A model generated the notes under the pieces. The model was not told the DNA's origin. It saw only the letters and a list, made by a program, of their open reading frames with translations, and searched no databases. A stretch of 13,222 nt of DNA from Streptosporangiaceae bacterium (GTDB taxonomy: Bacteria > Actinomycetota > Actinomycetes > Streptosporangiales > Streptosporangiaceae): the NCBI GenBank assembly GCA_025934635.1, contig JAICWX010000242.1:1-13222 (forward strand). Reading direction: 5' to 3'. Of this stretch, positions 1-7,145 are shown piece by piece. The position numbers and the translations under genes are program-made. How positions within the stretch are numbered: the first letter of the stretch is position 1; each line of letters begins with the position of its first letter.

Positions 1-1128
1 AGGCTGAAGGTTGGGCAGCAGCCCGGTGGGGTTGGCCGCCCGGACCAGGCCACCGTAGACCGTGCTCACGATCTGCTTGGGGTTGATGGCGTAGGCCAGC
101 GCCTTGCGGAAGTTGACGTTGTTCATCGGCGCCTTGGTCGTGTTCGGCTCCAGCCACACGGTGTTCGCCGGCAGCATGTACGGGGACTTGGCGTAGAACG
201 TCTTGAGGCCGTACCCGGCGTTTCCGCCCAGCCCGCTGATGAGCTCGTTGATGCCGGGCAGGAAGTTGTTGCTCCAGTCGACCTGGCCCGCGGTCAGCGC
301 GGACAGCTCGACGTTGTTGGAGCCGTTGACCGTGTCGACCAGGTACTTGAACTTGAACTTCAAGCCCAGCTGGCTGGTCGCCCACCAGCCGGGGTTGTCC
401 TTGTACGCCACCTCGGTAGCGTTATAGGTGTCGAGCAGCATGGGCCCGGTGCCGACCGGATGGGTATTGGCCCCGGTGATCTGCTGCGTGGCGGAGAGCT
501 TGGACCAGACGTGCTGCGGGACGACCGGAGCCTTCCAGAGATAGTCCTGCCACTCGCTGTAACCCGGAGGCGAGCCGAACGTCACGGTTACCGTGTTGCC
601 GCTGGCGGTCGCGCTCTTCACGGTCGACACGTTGGAGTTGTACGGGTCGGACTTGTTGGTCATGGCCAGGTTGATCGAGTAGGCGACATCGGCGCCGGTC
701 AGCGCCGTGCCGTCACTCCACTTCACGCCGGTGCGGACGTGGATGGTGTACGTCGCGCCACTCCACGTGCCGCTGCTGGCCAGCCACGGGTCGTACTGGT
801 TCTTCACCGGGTCGTACAGGAACAGCGGCTCGTACACCAGACCCTGCGTGCCGGTGGCGAAGTTGCCCAGGTCGAACGGGTTCCAGATGGTGGGCGGCGC
901 GTAGGCAGTGCCGCTGGTGTACAGGGTCTGGCTGCGCGGGAAGCCGGCCAGCGCCGCCGTCGGCGATGCCGACGGCGCGGTGCTGGTCTTGGGACTGCTG
1001 CTTGGTGACGAGCCGGTGCAGGCACTGGCCGTGGCCAAGGTCAGGGCCGCCGCTACCGCGGCCGCACCCCACCGGACGGCCCTGGTGCCGGCCCACTTCA
1101 TGCTCGTCGCCGTCGTATTGCGTCTCAC
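1..1128 (-). CDS. ABC transporter substrate-binding lipoprotein, family 5 (C-terminus off the left edge)
   Basis: Extracellular solute-binding protein of an ABC importer (SBP_bac_5 type, the family that binds oligopeptides, nickel or oligosaccharides). Only the first 376 codons are here; the family is usually 500-600 residues. The N-terminus is a lipoprotein signal: arginines, a hydrophobic stretch, then a lipobox ending LATASAC with Cys37 as the lipidated residue, followed by a Ser/Thr/Pro-rich linker. The family signature is clear near residues 125-155 (YTIHVRTGVKWSDGTAL, then GADVAYSI), with VYEPLF before it. I chose the GTG at 1126-1128 because GGAGGT lies 8 bases upstream; an in-frame ATG at 1099-1101 is possible but lacks a close ribosome site. 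The gene lies downstream of a LacI-type repressor gene and has a matching operator element 117 bases upstream. With the divergent glycoside hydrolase this makes an oligosaccharide ligand more likely than a peptide, but the ligand itself is inference. Confidence 0.93.
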   Translation of the reverse strand, partial: MRRNTTATSMKWAGTRAVRWGAAAVAAALTLATASACTGSSPSSSPKTSTAPSASPTAALAGFPRSQTLYTSGTAYAPPTIWNPFDLGNFATGTQGLVYEPLFLYDPVKNQYDPWLASSGTWSGATYTIHVRTGVKWSDGTALTGADVAYSINLAMTNKSDPYNSNVSTVKSATASGNTVTVTFGSPPGYSEWQDYLWKAPVVPQHVWSKLSATQQITGANTHPVGTGPMLLDTYNATEVAYKDNPGWWATSQLGLKFKFKYLVDTVNGSNNVELSALTAGQVDWSNNFLPGINELISGLGGNAGYGLKTFYAKSPYMLPANTVWLEPNTTKAPMNNVNFRKALAYAINPKQIVSTVYGGLVRAANPTGLLPNLQP

Positions 1129-1244
1129 CTGCTCCTACCTCCTCGTTAAGGAGTTCCTCGGTGCACTCAGGCTGGTCCGGACGGCCACCGCAGTCAGCGG
1201 CCGGCCGTTCGGTACGGCCGTCTCGCTCAGAAGCGCCAGGCGCA

Positions 1245-1268
1245 GCTATACCGGTTAAGTGTTGTCAG
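1245..1268 (-). promoter_or_regulatory. Candidate LacI-type operator upstream of the binding-protein gene
   Basis: On the minus strand this reads CTGACAAC, then AC, then TTAACCGGTATAGC. It matches the element before the divergent hydrolase (2501-2522) at 19 of 22 aligned positions with a 2-base insertion, and lies in the same orientation relative to its downstream gene. The core is a CCGG-centred imperfect palindrome (1245-1260), the kind of central-CG site that LacI-family repressors bind. TTGACG or CTGACA could be a -35 box, but no convincing -10 box was seen. The binding regulator is inferred to be the adjacent LacI-family protein. Confidence 0.62.
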
Positions 1269-1358
1269 AAGAAAGCGTCAAGTAAAGCGGCAAGCATGTA
1301 TCGCTAAGGTCACGATCGAGTATCGGCCAGATAAACCGAATGGCCGATCGCGGTCCGC

Positions 1359-2414
1359 CTATCCGGGATCCGGGGTCCTGACCGCGCGGCGCGGCCCGCG
1401 CGGGCCCGGCCCGGCGGCGGTGCTATCGCGCGCCAGGAGAACCGGCGGCGCCTCCTGGAGGTTGCCCGGCGGGTGGCCTGCTGCCGCCTCGAGGAGCATC
1501 CGGGCCGCGCTGGCCCCGGTCGCCGGGATGTCCCGGCGCAGTGCGGTGAGCGCCGGGTGGACCAGTTCGCAGAGCGTGCTGTCGTCCCAGGCGACGATGG
1601 ACAGGTCGGCAGGCACCCGCACGCCCATCCGCTGGGCCGCGCCGAGCCCGGCCACGGCCATCACGTCGTTGTCGTACAGGATCGCGGTAGGCGGGCCGAC
1701 CTGCTTCAGCAGGTCCCTGGTCGCCTCGGCGCCGTGCTCGGCGGTGTAGTCGGCGGTCACCGAGGTCGCCTCGATGCCCGCCGCGGCGGCCGCCTGGGCG
1801 AGCGCGTCGGTTCGCAGCTTGGAGTGCCAGTACCGGGGGAAACCGCCGATCCGGGCGATCCGCCGGTGGCCGAGCCCGGCCAGGTAGCCGACGACGGTCC
1901 CGGTGGCGGCCTGGTCGTCCTGCCAGACGGCGGGCAGCCTGCCCGCCCCGCGCGGGGTGCCGAGTACCACGGCGGGCATGCTGAGATCCTCGAGCGCGCG
2001 GACCCGCCGGTCGCGCACCTGCAAGTCGACCAGGAAGACGCCGTCTACCTTGTGTTGCGCCCACCAGGTGCGGTACATGCGGATCTCTTCGGCCTGGTCC
2101 TCGGCCACGGTGAACAGCAGGGTTACGTGATTCCGCGCCAGTTCCGCCTGGATACCCGAGATGAGCTGCATGAAGAAGATCTCGCTGCCCAGCGTGCGGG
2201 CCGGCCGGTCGATGATCAGGCCGAAGGCTCCGGCCCGGCCGTCGGACAGGGCCCGGGCGGCGCTGCTGGGCTCGAAGCCGATCTCGGCCGCGATGGCCAG
2301 GATACGCTCCCGGGTGGCGGCTGACACGCCCGGCTGGCCGTTCAGGGCGAAGGAGACCGCAGCCTTGGTCACGCCCGCCTGCCGAGCGATGTCGGCGATG
2401 GTCGGGCGTTTCAT
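1359..2414 (-). CDS. LacI-family transcriptional regulator
   Basis: Sugar-responsive DNA-binding repressor, 351 residues, a normal length for the family. The N-terminal helix-turn-helix covers residues 4-26 (TIADIARQAGVTKAAVSFAL). A hinge helix follows (SSAARAL, with Leu56 at the position that enters the minor groove at a central CG in LacI). The rest is a periplasmic-binding-protein-like sensor domain, with blocks such as GLIIDRPARTLGSEIFF, DGVFLVDLQ, LGHRRIARIGG and ILYDNDVMAVAGL. The C-terminus carries an Arg/Pro-rich tail of about 20 residues. The ATG has GGGG about 9 bases upstream. It lies between the importer gene and the divergent glycoside hydrolase, and near-identical CCGG-centred elements precede both, so a local repressor role is likely. 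The inducer is probably a product or substrate of the hydrolase, but this cannot be read from sequence. Confidence 0.95.
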   Translation of the reverse strand: MKRPTIADIARQAGVTKAAVSFALNGQPGVSAATRERILAIAAEIGFEPSSAARALSDGRAGAFGLIIDRPARTLGSEIFFMQLISGIQAELARNHVTLLFTVAEDQAEEIRMYRTWWAQHKVDGVFLVDLQVRDRRVRALEDLSMPAVVLGTPRGAGRLPAVWQDDQAATGTVVGYLAGLGHRRIARIGGFPRYWHSKLRTDALAQAAAAAGIEATSVTADYTAEHGAEATRDLLKQVGPPTAILYDNDVMAVAGLGAAQRMGVRVPADLSIVAWDDSTLCELVHPALTALRRDIPATGASAARMLLEAAAGHPPGNLQEAPPVLLARDSTAAGPGPRGPRRAVRTPDPG

Positions 2415-2500
2415 CCGGTTGACCCCTTCGACTCTGGCGGCAACTTTGCGCAGGTCTGCTTACCTGCTGAACCCAAGATTGCCAGATCCATCGTAAGTAA

Positions 2501-2530
2501 TTGACAACTAAACCGGTATAGTGATTCGAT
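2501..2530 (+). promoter_or_regulatory. Promoter with embedded LacI-type operator for the glycoside hydrolase gene
   Basis: A consensus -35 box TTGACA (2501-2506) is followed by the 16-base near-palindrome ACTAAACCGGTATAGT (2507-2522; 14 of 16 positions symmetric, centre CCGG). A weak -10 candidate TTCGAT (2525-2530) follows at 18-base spacing. The operator would therefore sit exactly in the promoter spacer, which fits repression by blocking RNA polymerase. The element lies 93 bases upstream of the LacI-family gene on the other strand, so autoregulation is possible. The -10 assignment is uncertain; TATAGT at 2517-2522 is an alternative without a good -35 box. Confidence 0.62.
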
Positions 2531-2640
2531 CTCAGCAGCGGCAGGCGCCGGGCGTGTCCCTCTGCGGGACGCGCGGGGCGGGCGCCAGCTCGCGCGCGGA
2601 GAAGGGCAGGCAGGTCGTCCGGAGAGGGGATCAGCGTCCC

Positions 2641-4566
2641 ATGCGCAGGAACACCGCCAGGGTCACCGTGGCCGGGGCGCCGGCCGGCTGGCTCGGGGCT
2701 AACTTCTGGTCCCGGACCGGCGGTCCGCTCATGTGGCGCAGCTACGATCCTGACGTCATCCGGGCCGAACTGCGCGTCCTGCGCGAGCACGGCCTCACGA
2801 TGACCCGGTCGTTCTTCTTCTGGCCGGATTTCATGCCGGAGCCGGACGTGATCGACGAGGACATGGCCGCCCGGTTCGCCGACTTCCTCGACCGGCACGC
2901 CGAGCAGCGGATCAGCACGGTGCCCACCTTCATCGTGGGGCACATGTCGGGCGAGAACTGGGACCCGCCCTGGCGGGGCGGCCGCGACCTGTACGGCGAC
3001 GTGTGGATGGTCGGGCGCCAGGCCTGGTTCGCCGCCGAGATGACGCGCCGGTTCGGCTCCCACCCGGCGGTGGCCGGCTGGCTGGTCTCCAACGAGATGC
3101 CGCTGTACGGCGGCGACCAGGCACCGCCGGAGGTCGTGGCGGCGTGGGCCCAGATTCTCCGGGACGCGGTGCGCGCGGCCGGCGGGCAGCAGCCGTTCTC
3201 GCTCGGCGACGGCGCCTGGGGCATCGAGGTCTCGGGACGGGAGAACGGGTTCCGCCTCGCTGACGCCGCGCGGCTGTGTGACTTCCTCGGCCCGCACGTG
3301 TATCCCGTCGGCGACGACCGGGTCCGGCAGTACTATGCGGCCGCCTGGGCCTGCGAGCTGGCCAGCACGTTCGGCAAGCCGGTGGTGCTGGAGGAGTTCG
3401 GGGTGAGCTCGGACTTCGCGTCGGAGGAGCACGCGGCCCGGTACTACCGGCACGTCCTGCACCACAGCCTGCTGGCCGGCGCGACCGGCTGGATCGCCTG
3501 GAACAACACCGACTTCGACCTGCCCGGCCAGGACCCGTACCGGCACCACGCCTTCGAGCAGCGTTTCGGCCTGACCGACGCGGCCGGCCGGCCCAAGGCC
3601 GCGCTGGGCGAGCTGGCCGCGTTCGCGGCCACGCTGGACGCGGTCGAGGTGACCCGCTGCACGCGGACCGACACCGACGCCGCCCTGATCGTCCCGGGTT
3701 ACCTGGACACGGCGTATCCGTTTGCCGACCCGGCCGACCGGGAGCATGCCGCCCGCTCGCTGGCCCAGGCCTACGCCGCGGCCCGGCTGGCCGACCTGCC
3801 GGTGGCACTGACCAGGGAAAGTCACGGGATAGGCGAGGACGCGCGGCTGTACCTGGCGCCCTCGGTGAAGCAGCTGCTCGCGCCGACGGCCGCCACCCTC
3901 GAACGGCTGGCCGCGGGCGGGGCCACCATCTACCTGTCCTACTCGCCAGGTGGTACCGCGTGGCACCGGGGGCCGTCGTACGGGCGGCTGAACGAGATGT
4001 TCGGCGTCCGGCACCAGCTCGACGTCGGCCTGGGCGACCCAGTCGAGGATGACACCGTGACGTTCACCCTGCAGCAGGACTTCGGCGGCCTGGCCGCCGG
4101 GACGACCCTCAGCTTCGCCGCGGCGGGCGACCGGCACAGCCGCGGCTTCCTGCCGGTCGAGCCAGCCGGGGCTGAGATCATCGCTACCGACGCCCACGGC
4201 CGGCCCGCGCTGCTGTGGCGGCGGATCGGACGGGGCTCCCTCATCCTGGGCACCTACCCGGTTGAGCACATGGCCGCGCTGACCCCGCGGGTCAACCCGG
4301 ACGACACGGTGCGGCTCTACGACGCGCTGGCCCGGCACGCCCAGGCGCGCCGCCCGGTCACCGCGGACGACCCGCAGGTCGCCTGCGACACGCTGACCCG
4401 TGACGACGGCACGTTGTTCGCCGTCCTAGCCAGCCACGCCGCCGAGACGCTCACCGTCAAGCCGGTCGTGAGCACTGGTGGCGGCCTCATCACCCTGGAC
4501 GGCAAGCAGGTGGCCGAGAGCGTGACACTCAGCCCGTTCGGAATAGAGGTCTTCGAATTGACCTGA
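2641..4566 (+). CDS. Glycoside hydrolase, clan GH-A (GH5-like cellulase fold), cytoplasmic
   Basis: Predicted retaining glycoside hydrolase of 641 residues with no signal peptide, so it probably acts inside the cell on imported oligosaccharides. The first ~330 residues form a (beta/alpha)8 barrel. The expected acid/base Glu152 lies in LVSNEMP, and the nucleophile Glu252 in VVLEEFGV; their spacing of 100 residues is plausible for clan GH-A. Other barrel blocks are GANFWSRTGGPLMWRSY, HVYPVGDD and GWIAWNNTDFD. The remaining ~300 residues include a flavodoxin-like stretch (LARLYLAP-type sequence then GGATIYLSYSP) that resembles the beta-galactosidase trimerisation domain, and end in a short beta-rich tail. 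I chose the ATG at 2641: GGAGAGGGGA lies 10 bases upstream, whereas the earlier in-frame GTG at 2521 falls inside the operator. Exact family and substrate (mannan, glucan or galactan type) are unresolved. The 3' end overlaps the convergent methyltransferase gene. Confidence 0.88.
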   Translation: MRRNTARVTVAGAPAGWLGANFWSRTGGPLMWRSYDPDVIRAELRVLREHGLTMTRSFFFWPDFMPEPDVIDEDMAARFADFLDRHAEQRISTVPTFIVGHMSGENWDPPWRGGRDLYGDVWMVGRQAWFAAEMTRRFGSHPAVAGWLVSNEMPLYGGDQAPPEVVAAWAQILRDAVRAAGGQQPFSLGDGAWGIEVSGRENGFRLADAARLCDFLGPHVYPVGDDRVRQYYAAAWACELASTFGKPVVLEEFGVSSDFASEEHAARYYRHVLHHSLLAGATGWIAWNNTDFDLPGQDPYRHHAFEQRFGLTDAAGRPKAALGELAAFAATLDAVEVTRCTRTDTDAALIVPGYLDTAYPFADPADREHAARSLAQAYAAARLADLPVALTRESHGIGEDARLYLAPSVKQLLAPTAATLERLAAGGATIYLSYSPGGTAWHRGPSYGRLNEMFGVRHQLDVGLGDPVEDDTVTFTLQQDFGGLAAGTTLSFAAAGDRHSRGFLPVEPAGAEIIATDAHGRPALLWRRIGRGSLILGTYPVEHMAALTPRVNPDDTVRLYDALARHAQARRPVTADDPQVACDTLTRDDGTLFAVLASHAAETLTVKPVVSTGGGLITLDGKQVAESVTLSPFGIEVFELT

Positions 4567-5359
4567 GCGGTGGTGCGCCCGATCCGGAGTGCACCTCGGT
4601 CCGGGCGACGCCGGCTACGAAGGTCGCGGTGAGCGGCTCCAGGTTCAGGGCCGGGCCGTCGCCGGACCAGTCGCGTACCGAGACCACGCCCGGCGGTACG
4701 AGCTCGAGGCTGCCGAAGAAACCCTGGATCTGCTCCTGTGAGTGGATGTAGATCCGGGCGGCCGTGTACTCCGAGGTGAAGTTCGCTCCCTCCGACGGGC
4801 TGCCGGACCCGACCGAGATGATCAGGTAGCTGCCCGGGACGAGCGCCCCGGTGAAGGCGGCGACGATATCGCGGGCGGTCCCGGGATCGGCGAAGTGCAG
4901 CACGCCGGACATGATCACGCACGCGGGCTCGGCCAGGTCGATCAGCGTGGTCAGGCCGGGATCGGCGAGAATGCCCTGCGGGGCGCGCATGTCGCCGGGT
5001 ACCGCGATGACCCCCGGGCTCTTGGCGAGCAGGCTGCGGGCGTGCGAGATCACGACCGGGTCGTTGTCCACGTACACCACCCGTGCTTCGGGTTCGACGT
5101 GCCGGGCGATGTCGTGCGTGTTCAGCACGGTCGGCAACCCTGCCCCGACATCGATGAACTGCCGGACACCGCGGGCCGCCACGTAGCTGACGGCGCGCCC
5201 GAGGAACTGCCGGTTCTCCCGGGCCATCTGCGCCGTGACCGGATGGACCGCCAGCATCTTCTCCGCCAGCTCGCGGTCGGCCGCGAAGTTGTCCTTCCCG
5301 CCCAGCCAGTAATCCCACACCCGGGCGATGTTCGGCCTGCTGGTATCGAACGGCTCCAC
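4529..5359 (-). CDS. SAM-dependent methyltransferase, PF04672 (DUF574) family
   Basis: Class I methyltransferase-like protein of 276 residues from a family greatly expanded in actinomycetes; the acceptors of most members are unknown. The family signature opens the protein (PNIARVWDYWLGGKDNFAAD, residues 9-28). The SAM-binding glycine motif is IDVGAGLPT (69-77), the motif II acidic residue is in VVYVDNDPV (94-102), and MSGVLHFADP marks the post-motif region. The GTG start at 5357-5359 has GGAGGA 6 bases upstream. The last ~20 residues, after the usual family ending near FVAGVAR, are low in similarity to what I know of the family and read into the 3' end of the convergent glycoside hydrolase gene (38-base overlap). 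The gene follows the ThDP enzyme after 114 bases on the same strand, so it may be the last gene of that operon or have its own promoter. Confidence 0.93.
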   Translation of the reverse strand: MEPFDTSRPNIARVWDYWLGGKDNFAADRELAEKMLAVHPVTAQMARENRQFLGRAVSYVAARGVRQFIDVGAGLPTVLNTHDIARHVEPEARVVYVDNDPVVISHARSLLAKSPGVIAVPGDMRAPQGILADPGLTTLIDLAEPACVIMSGVLHFADPGTARDIVAAFTGALVPGSYLIISVGSGSPSEGANFTSEYTAARIYIHSQEQIQGFFGSLELVPPGVVSVRDWSGDGPALNLEPLTATFVAGVARTEVHSGSGAPPLRSIRRPLFRTG

Positions 5360-5408
5360 CGCATCTCCTCCCCGCGCCGCAGGCTATCCATCATGCACCC
5401 GCGCAGGG

Positions 5409-5437
5409 ATCCGCGCTGTCAGCGGGCGGCATGTCAA
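5409..5437 (-). promoter_or_regulatory. Weak promoter candidate for the methyltransferase gene
   Basis: On the minus strand a consensus TTGACA (5432-5437) is followed after 17 bases by GCGGAT (5409-5414), a poor -10 box. The location in the 114-base gap before the methyltransferase is right, but in GC-rich DNA this pairing could be chance. If real, it would give the methyltransferase its own transcript. Confidence 0.22.
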
Positions 5438-5473
5438 TTCCGGCCGAACCGTGACCCGGCGGCCGATCACAGA

Positions 5474-7135
5474 TCAGGACAGCGGCTCGTCCAGGTCACC
5501 GAGGGACTCGATGAGCTCGAGGTTGGCCGAGTAGTCGACTGGGCAGGCGATCACGGACACGGTGTCGGCGGCCAGTGCGGTGCGCAGTACCGGCAGCAGT
5601 TCTCCGGCCGATTCGATCCGGTAGCCGGCCGCGCCGAAGCTCTGGGCGTAGGTCACGAAGTCCGGGTTGGCGAAGGTGGTATCCACATTCCGGCCGATTT
5701 CCAGGTCCATCTTCCAGCTGATCAGCCCGTAGGCGTCGTCGACCCAGATCAGGATGACGAACGGCACTGCGAGCCGCAGCGCAGTCTCGATTTCCTGGGA
5801 GTTCATCAGGAAAGCGCCGTCGCCGGTGGCGGCGAGCACCCGGCAGCCCGGCCGGGCGATCTTCGCGCCGATGGCGCCGGGCACCGTCCAGGCCATGGTG
5901 GACAGGCCGTTGGAGATCAGGCAGGTGTTCGGCTCGTAGGTCGGGTACAGCCGTGCCATCCACATTTTCAGCGCCCCGGTGTCGACCAGGACGATGTCCT
6001 CGCGGCCCAGCGCCGCGCGGGTGTCGGCCACGATCCGGGCGGGCGCGAGCGGGAACCGGTCATCGCGCTGGCCCCGGGCCAGCTCGGCGGCCAGCAGCGC
6101 ACGGATGCGCTCCGGGCCCGGGGCACCTCCGGTGCGAGGCCCGGCCGCATCGGTGAGCGCATCGAGGCTGCGGCTGATGTCGGAGTGAAGCCCGACGGCG
6201 ACGTCGTAGTGCTCATCGACCTCGGCCGGGAACCGGTGCAGGTGGATGATCTTGGCCTGGCCGCCCGGGTTGATCCGCACCGGATCGAACTCCTGCAGCT
6301 CATACCCGACGGCGATGATCAGGTCGGCCTGGTCGAAGCCGAAGTTGACGTAGTCGCGGCGCATGAATCCCACCGCCCCCAGGCCCAGCGGATGATCGTC
6401 GGGGAATACGCCCTTGCCGTGAAACGTGGTCGCGACCGGGATGTCCAGGATCTCGGCGAAGCGGCGCAGCGCGGGGGCGGCCCCGGCCCGGGCGGCCCCG
6501 TGCCCGGCTAGCGCGATAGGCCTGCGGGCCGCTCGCAGCAGCGCCGCGGCCCGCTCGACCTGCCCGGGCGACGGCTCGTCCGCGCGCGGTACGTTCACCG
6601 CCAGCGGTGCCCGCTGGCCGGGCGCCGCGGCCTGTTCCACGTCCTCGGGGACCGCCAGGTAGACGGCGCCAGGCCGTTCGGTCTGGGCGAGCTTGAACGC
6701 CTTGCGGATCATTTCCGGCACTGCGCCCGGAGTGGCGACCAGCGCCGACCACTTGACCGCCGGCGCGAACATCGCCACCAGGTCCACGCCCTGGTGGGAT
6801 TCCTTGAAGCTGCGGTTCATGCCGACCTGGGCCGACAGCGCGATCAGCGGCGTCGAGTTGGTCGTCGCGTCCGCGGTCCCCAGCAGCAGGTTGATCGCTC
6901 CCGGGCCCAGCGTCGCCGAGCACACCCCGGCCCGGCCGGTCAGCCGGCCGTAGGTCTCGGCCATGAACGACGCACCCTGCTCGTGACGCGTCAGCACATA
7001 CCGGATCGAGGAGCGGGAGATCGCCTCCACCAAGTGGATGTTCTCCTCGCCCGGGATCCCGAACACGTGCGTGACGCCCTCGTTCTCCAGGCATTCCACG
7101 ATCAGGTCAGCCGTGCCGCGTGAGCTCTCCGCCAT
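5474..7135 (-). CDS. ThDP-dependent acetolactate-synthase-like enzyme (large subunit type)
   Basis: Thiamine-diphosphate enzyme of 553 residues in the acetolactate synthase/pyruvate oxidase superfamily; the likely reaction joins two pyruvates to acetolactate, but related 2-oxoacid decarboxylases cannot be excluded. Three domains are visible. The N-terminal pyrimidine-binding domain has FGIPGEEN (25-32) and catalytic Glu52 in TRHEQGA. A central domain has LAGHGAARAG and ATTFHGKGVFPDDHP. The C-terminal diphosphate-binding domain has GDG at 438-440 and WVDDAYG about 26 residues later. The WVD-type end of this motif resembles catabolic acetolactate synthases, as I recall them, more than the biosynthetic NN form. 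No small regulatory subunit gene is nearby, which also speaks against a standard IlvBN pair. The ATG starts 10 bases after the stop of the kinase gene with only a weak GGGAG upstream, so translation may depend on the kinase gene. Confidence 0.9.
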   Translation of the reverse strand: MAESSRGTADLIVECLENEGVTHVFGIPGEENIHLVEAISRSSIRYVLTRHEQGASFMAETYGRLTGRAGVCSATLGPGAINLLLGTADATTNSTPLIALSAQVGMNRSFKESHQGVDLVAMFAPAVKWSALVATPGAVPEMIRKAFKLAQTERPGAVYLAVPEDVEQAAAPGQRAPLAVNVPRADEPSPGQVERAAALLRAARRPIALAGHGAARAGAAPALRRFAEILDIPVATTFHGKGVFPDDHPLGLGAVGFMRRDYVNFGFDQADLIIAVGYELQEFDPVRINPGGQAKIIHLHRFPAEVDEHYDVAVGLHSDISRSLDALTDAAGPRTGGAPGPERIRALLAAELARGQRDDRFPLAPARIVADTRAALGREDIVLVDTGALKMWMARLYPTYEPNTCLISNGLSTMAWTVPGAIGAKIARPGCRVLAATGDGAFLMNSQEIETALRLAVPFVILIWVDDAYGLISWKMDLEIGRNVDTTFANPDFVTYAQSFGAAGYRIESAGELLPVLRTALAADTVSVIACPVDYSANLELIESLGDLDEPLS

Positions 7136-7145
7136 GACCGCAAGG

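Noticed and set aside
2408..2420. AACCGG on the minus strand just before the LacI-family start codon as a third operator.
   Set aside because: Only the six central bases match; the flanking positions shared by the other two elements are absent.
1423..4338. Very long minus-strand open frame of 971 codons opposite the hydrolase and overlapping the LacI-family gene.
   Set aside because: It is rich in Arg, Gly and Pro without domain patterns and lies opposite two well-supported genes; this is the usual stop-poor antisense frame of GC-rich DNA.
5700..5760. WVDDAYG in place of the NN end of the ThDP-binding motif, possibly an inactive enzyme.
   Set aside because: Catabolic acetolactate synthases, as I recall them, also have a WVDN-type sequence here, and Glu52 and GDG are intact, so loss of function is not supported.
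4742..6511. Long plus-strand open frame of 589 codons across the methyltransferase and ThDP enzyme genes.
   Set aside because: It is antisense to two clear genes, has a low-complexity composition and shows no recognisable domain.
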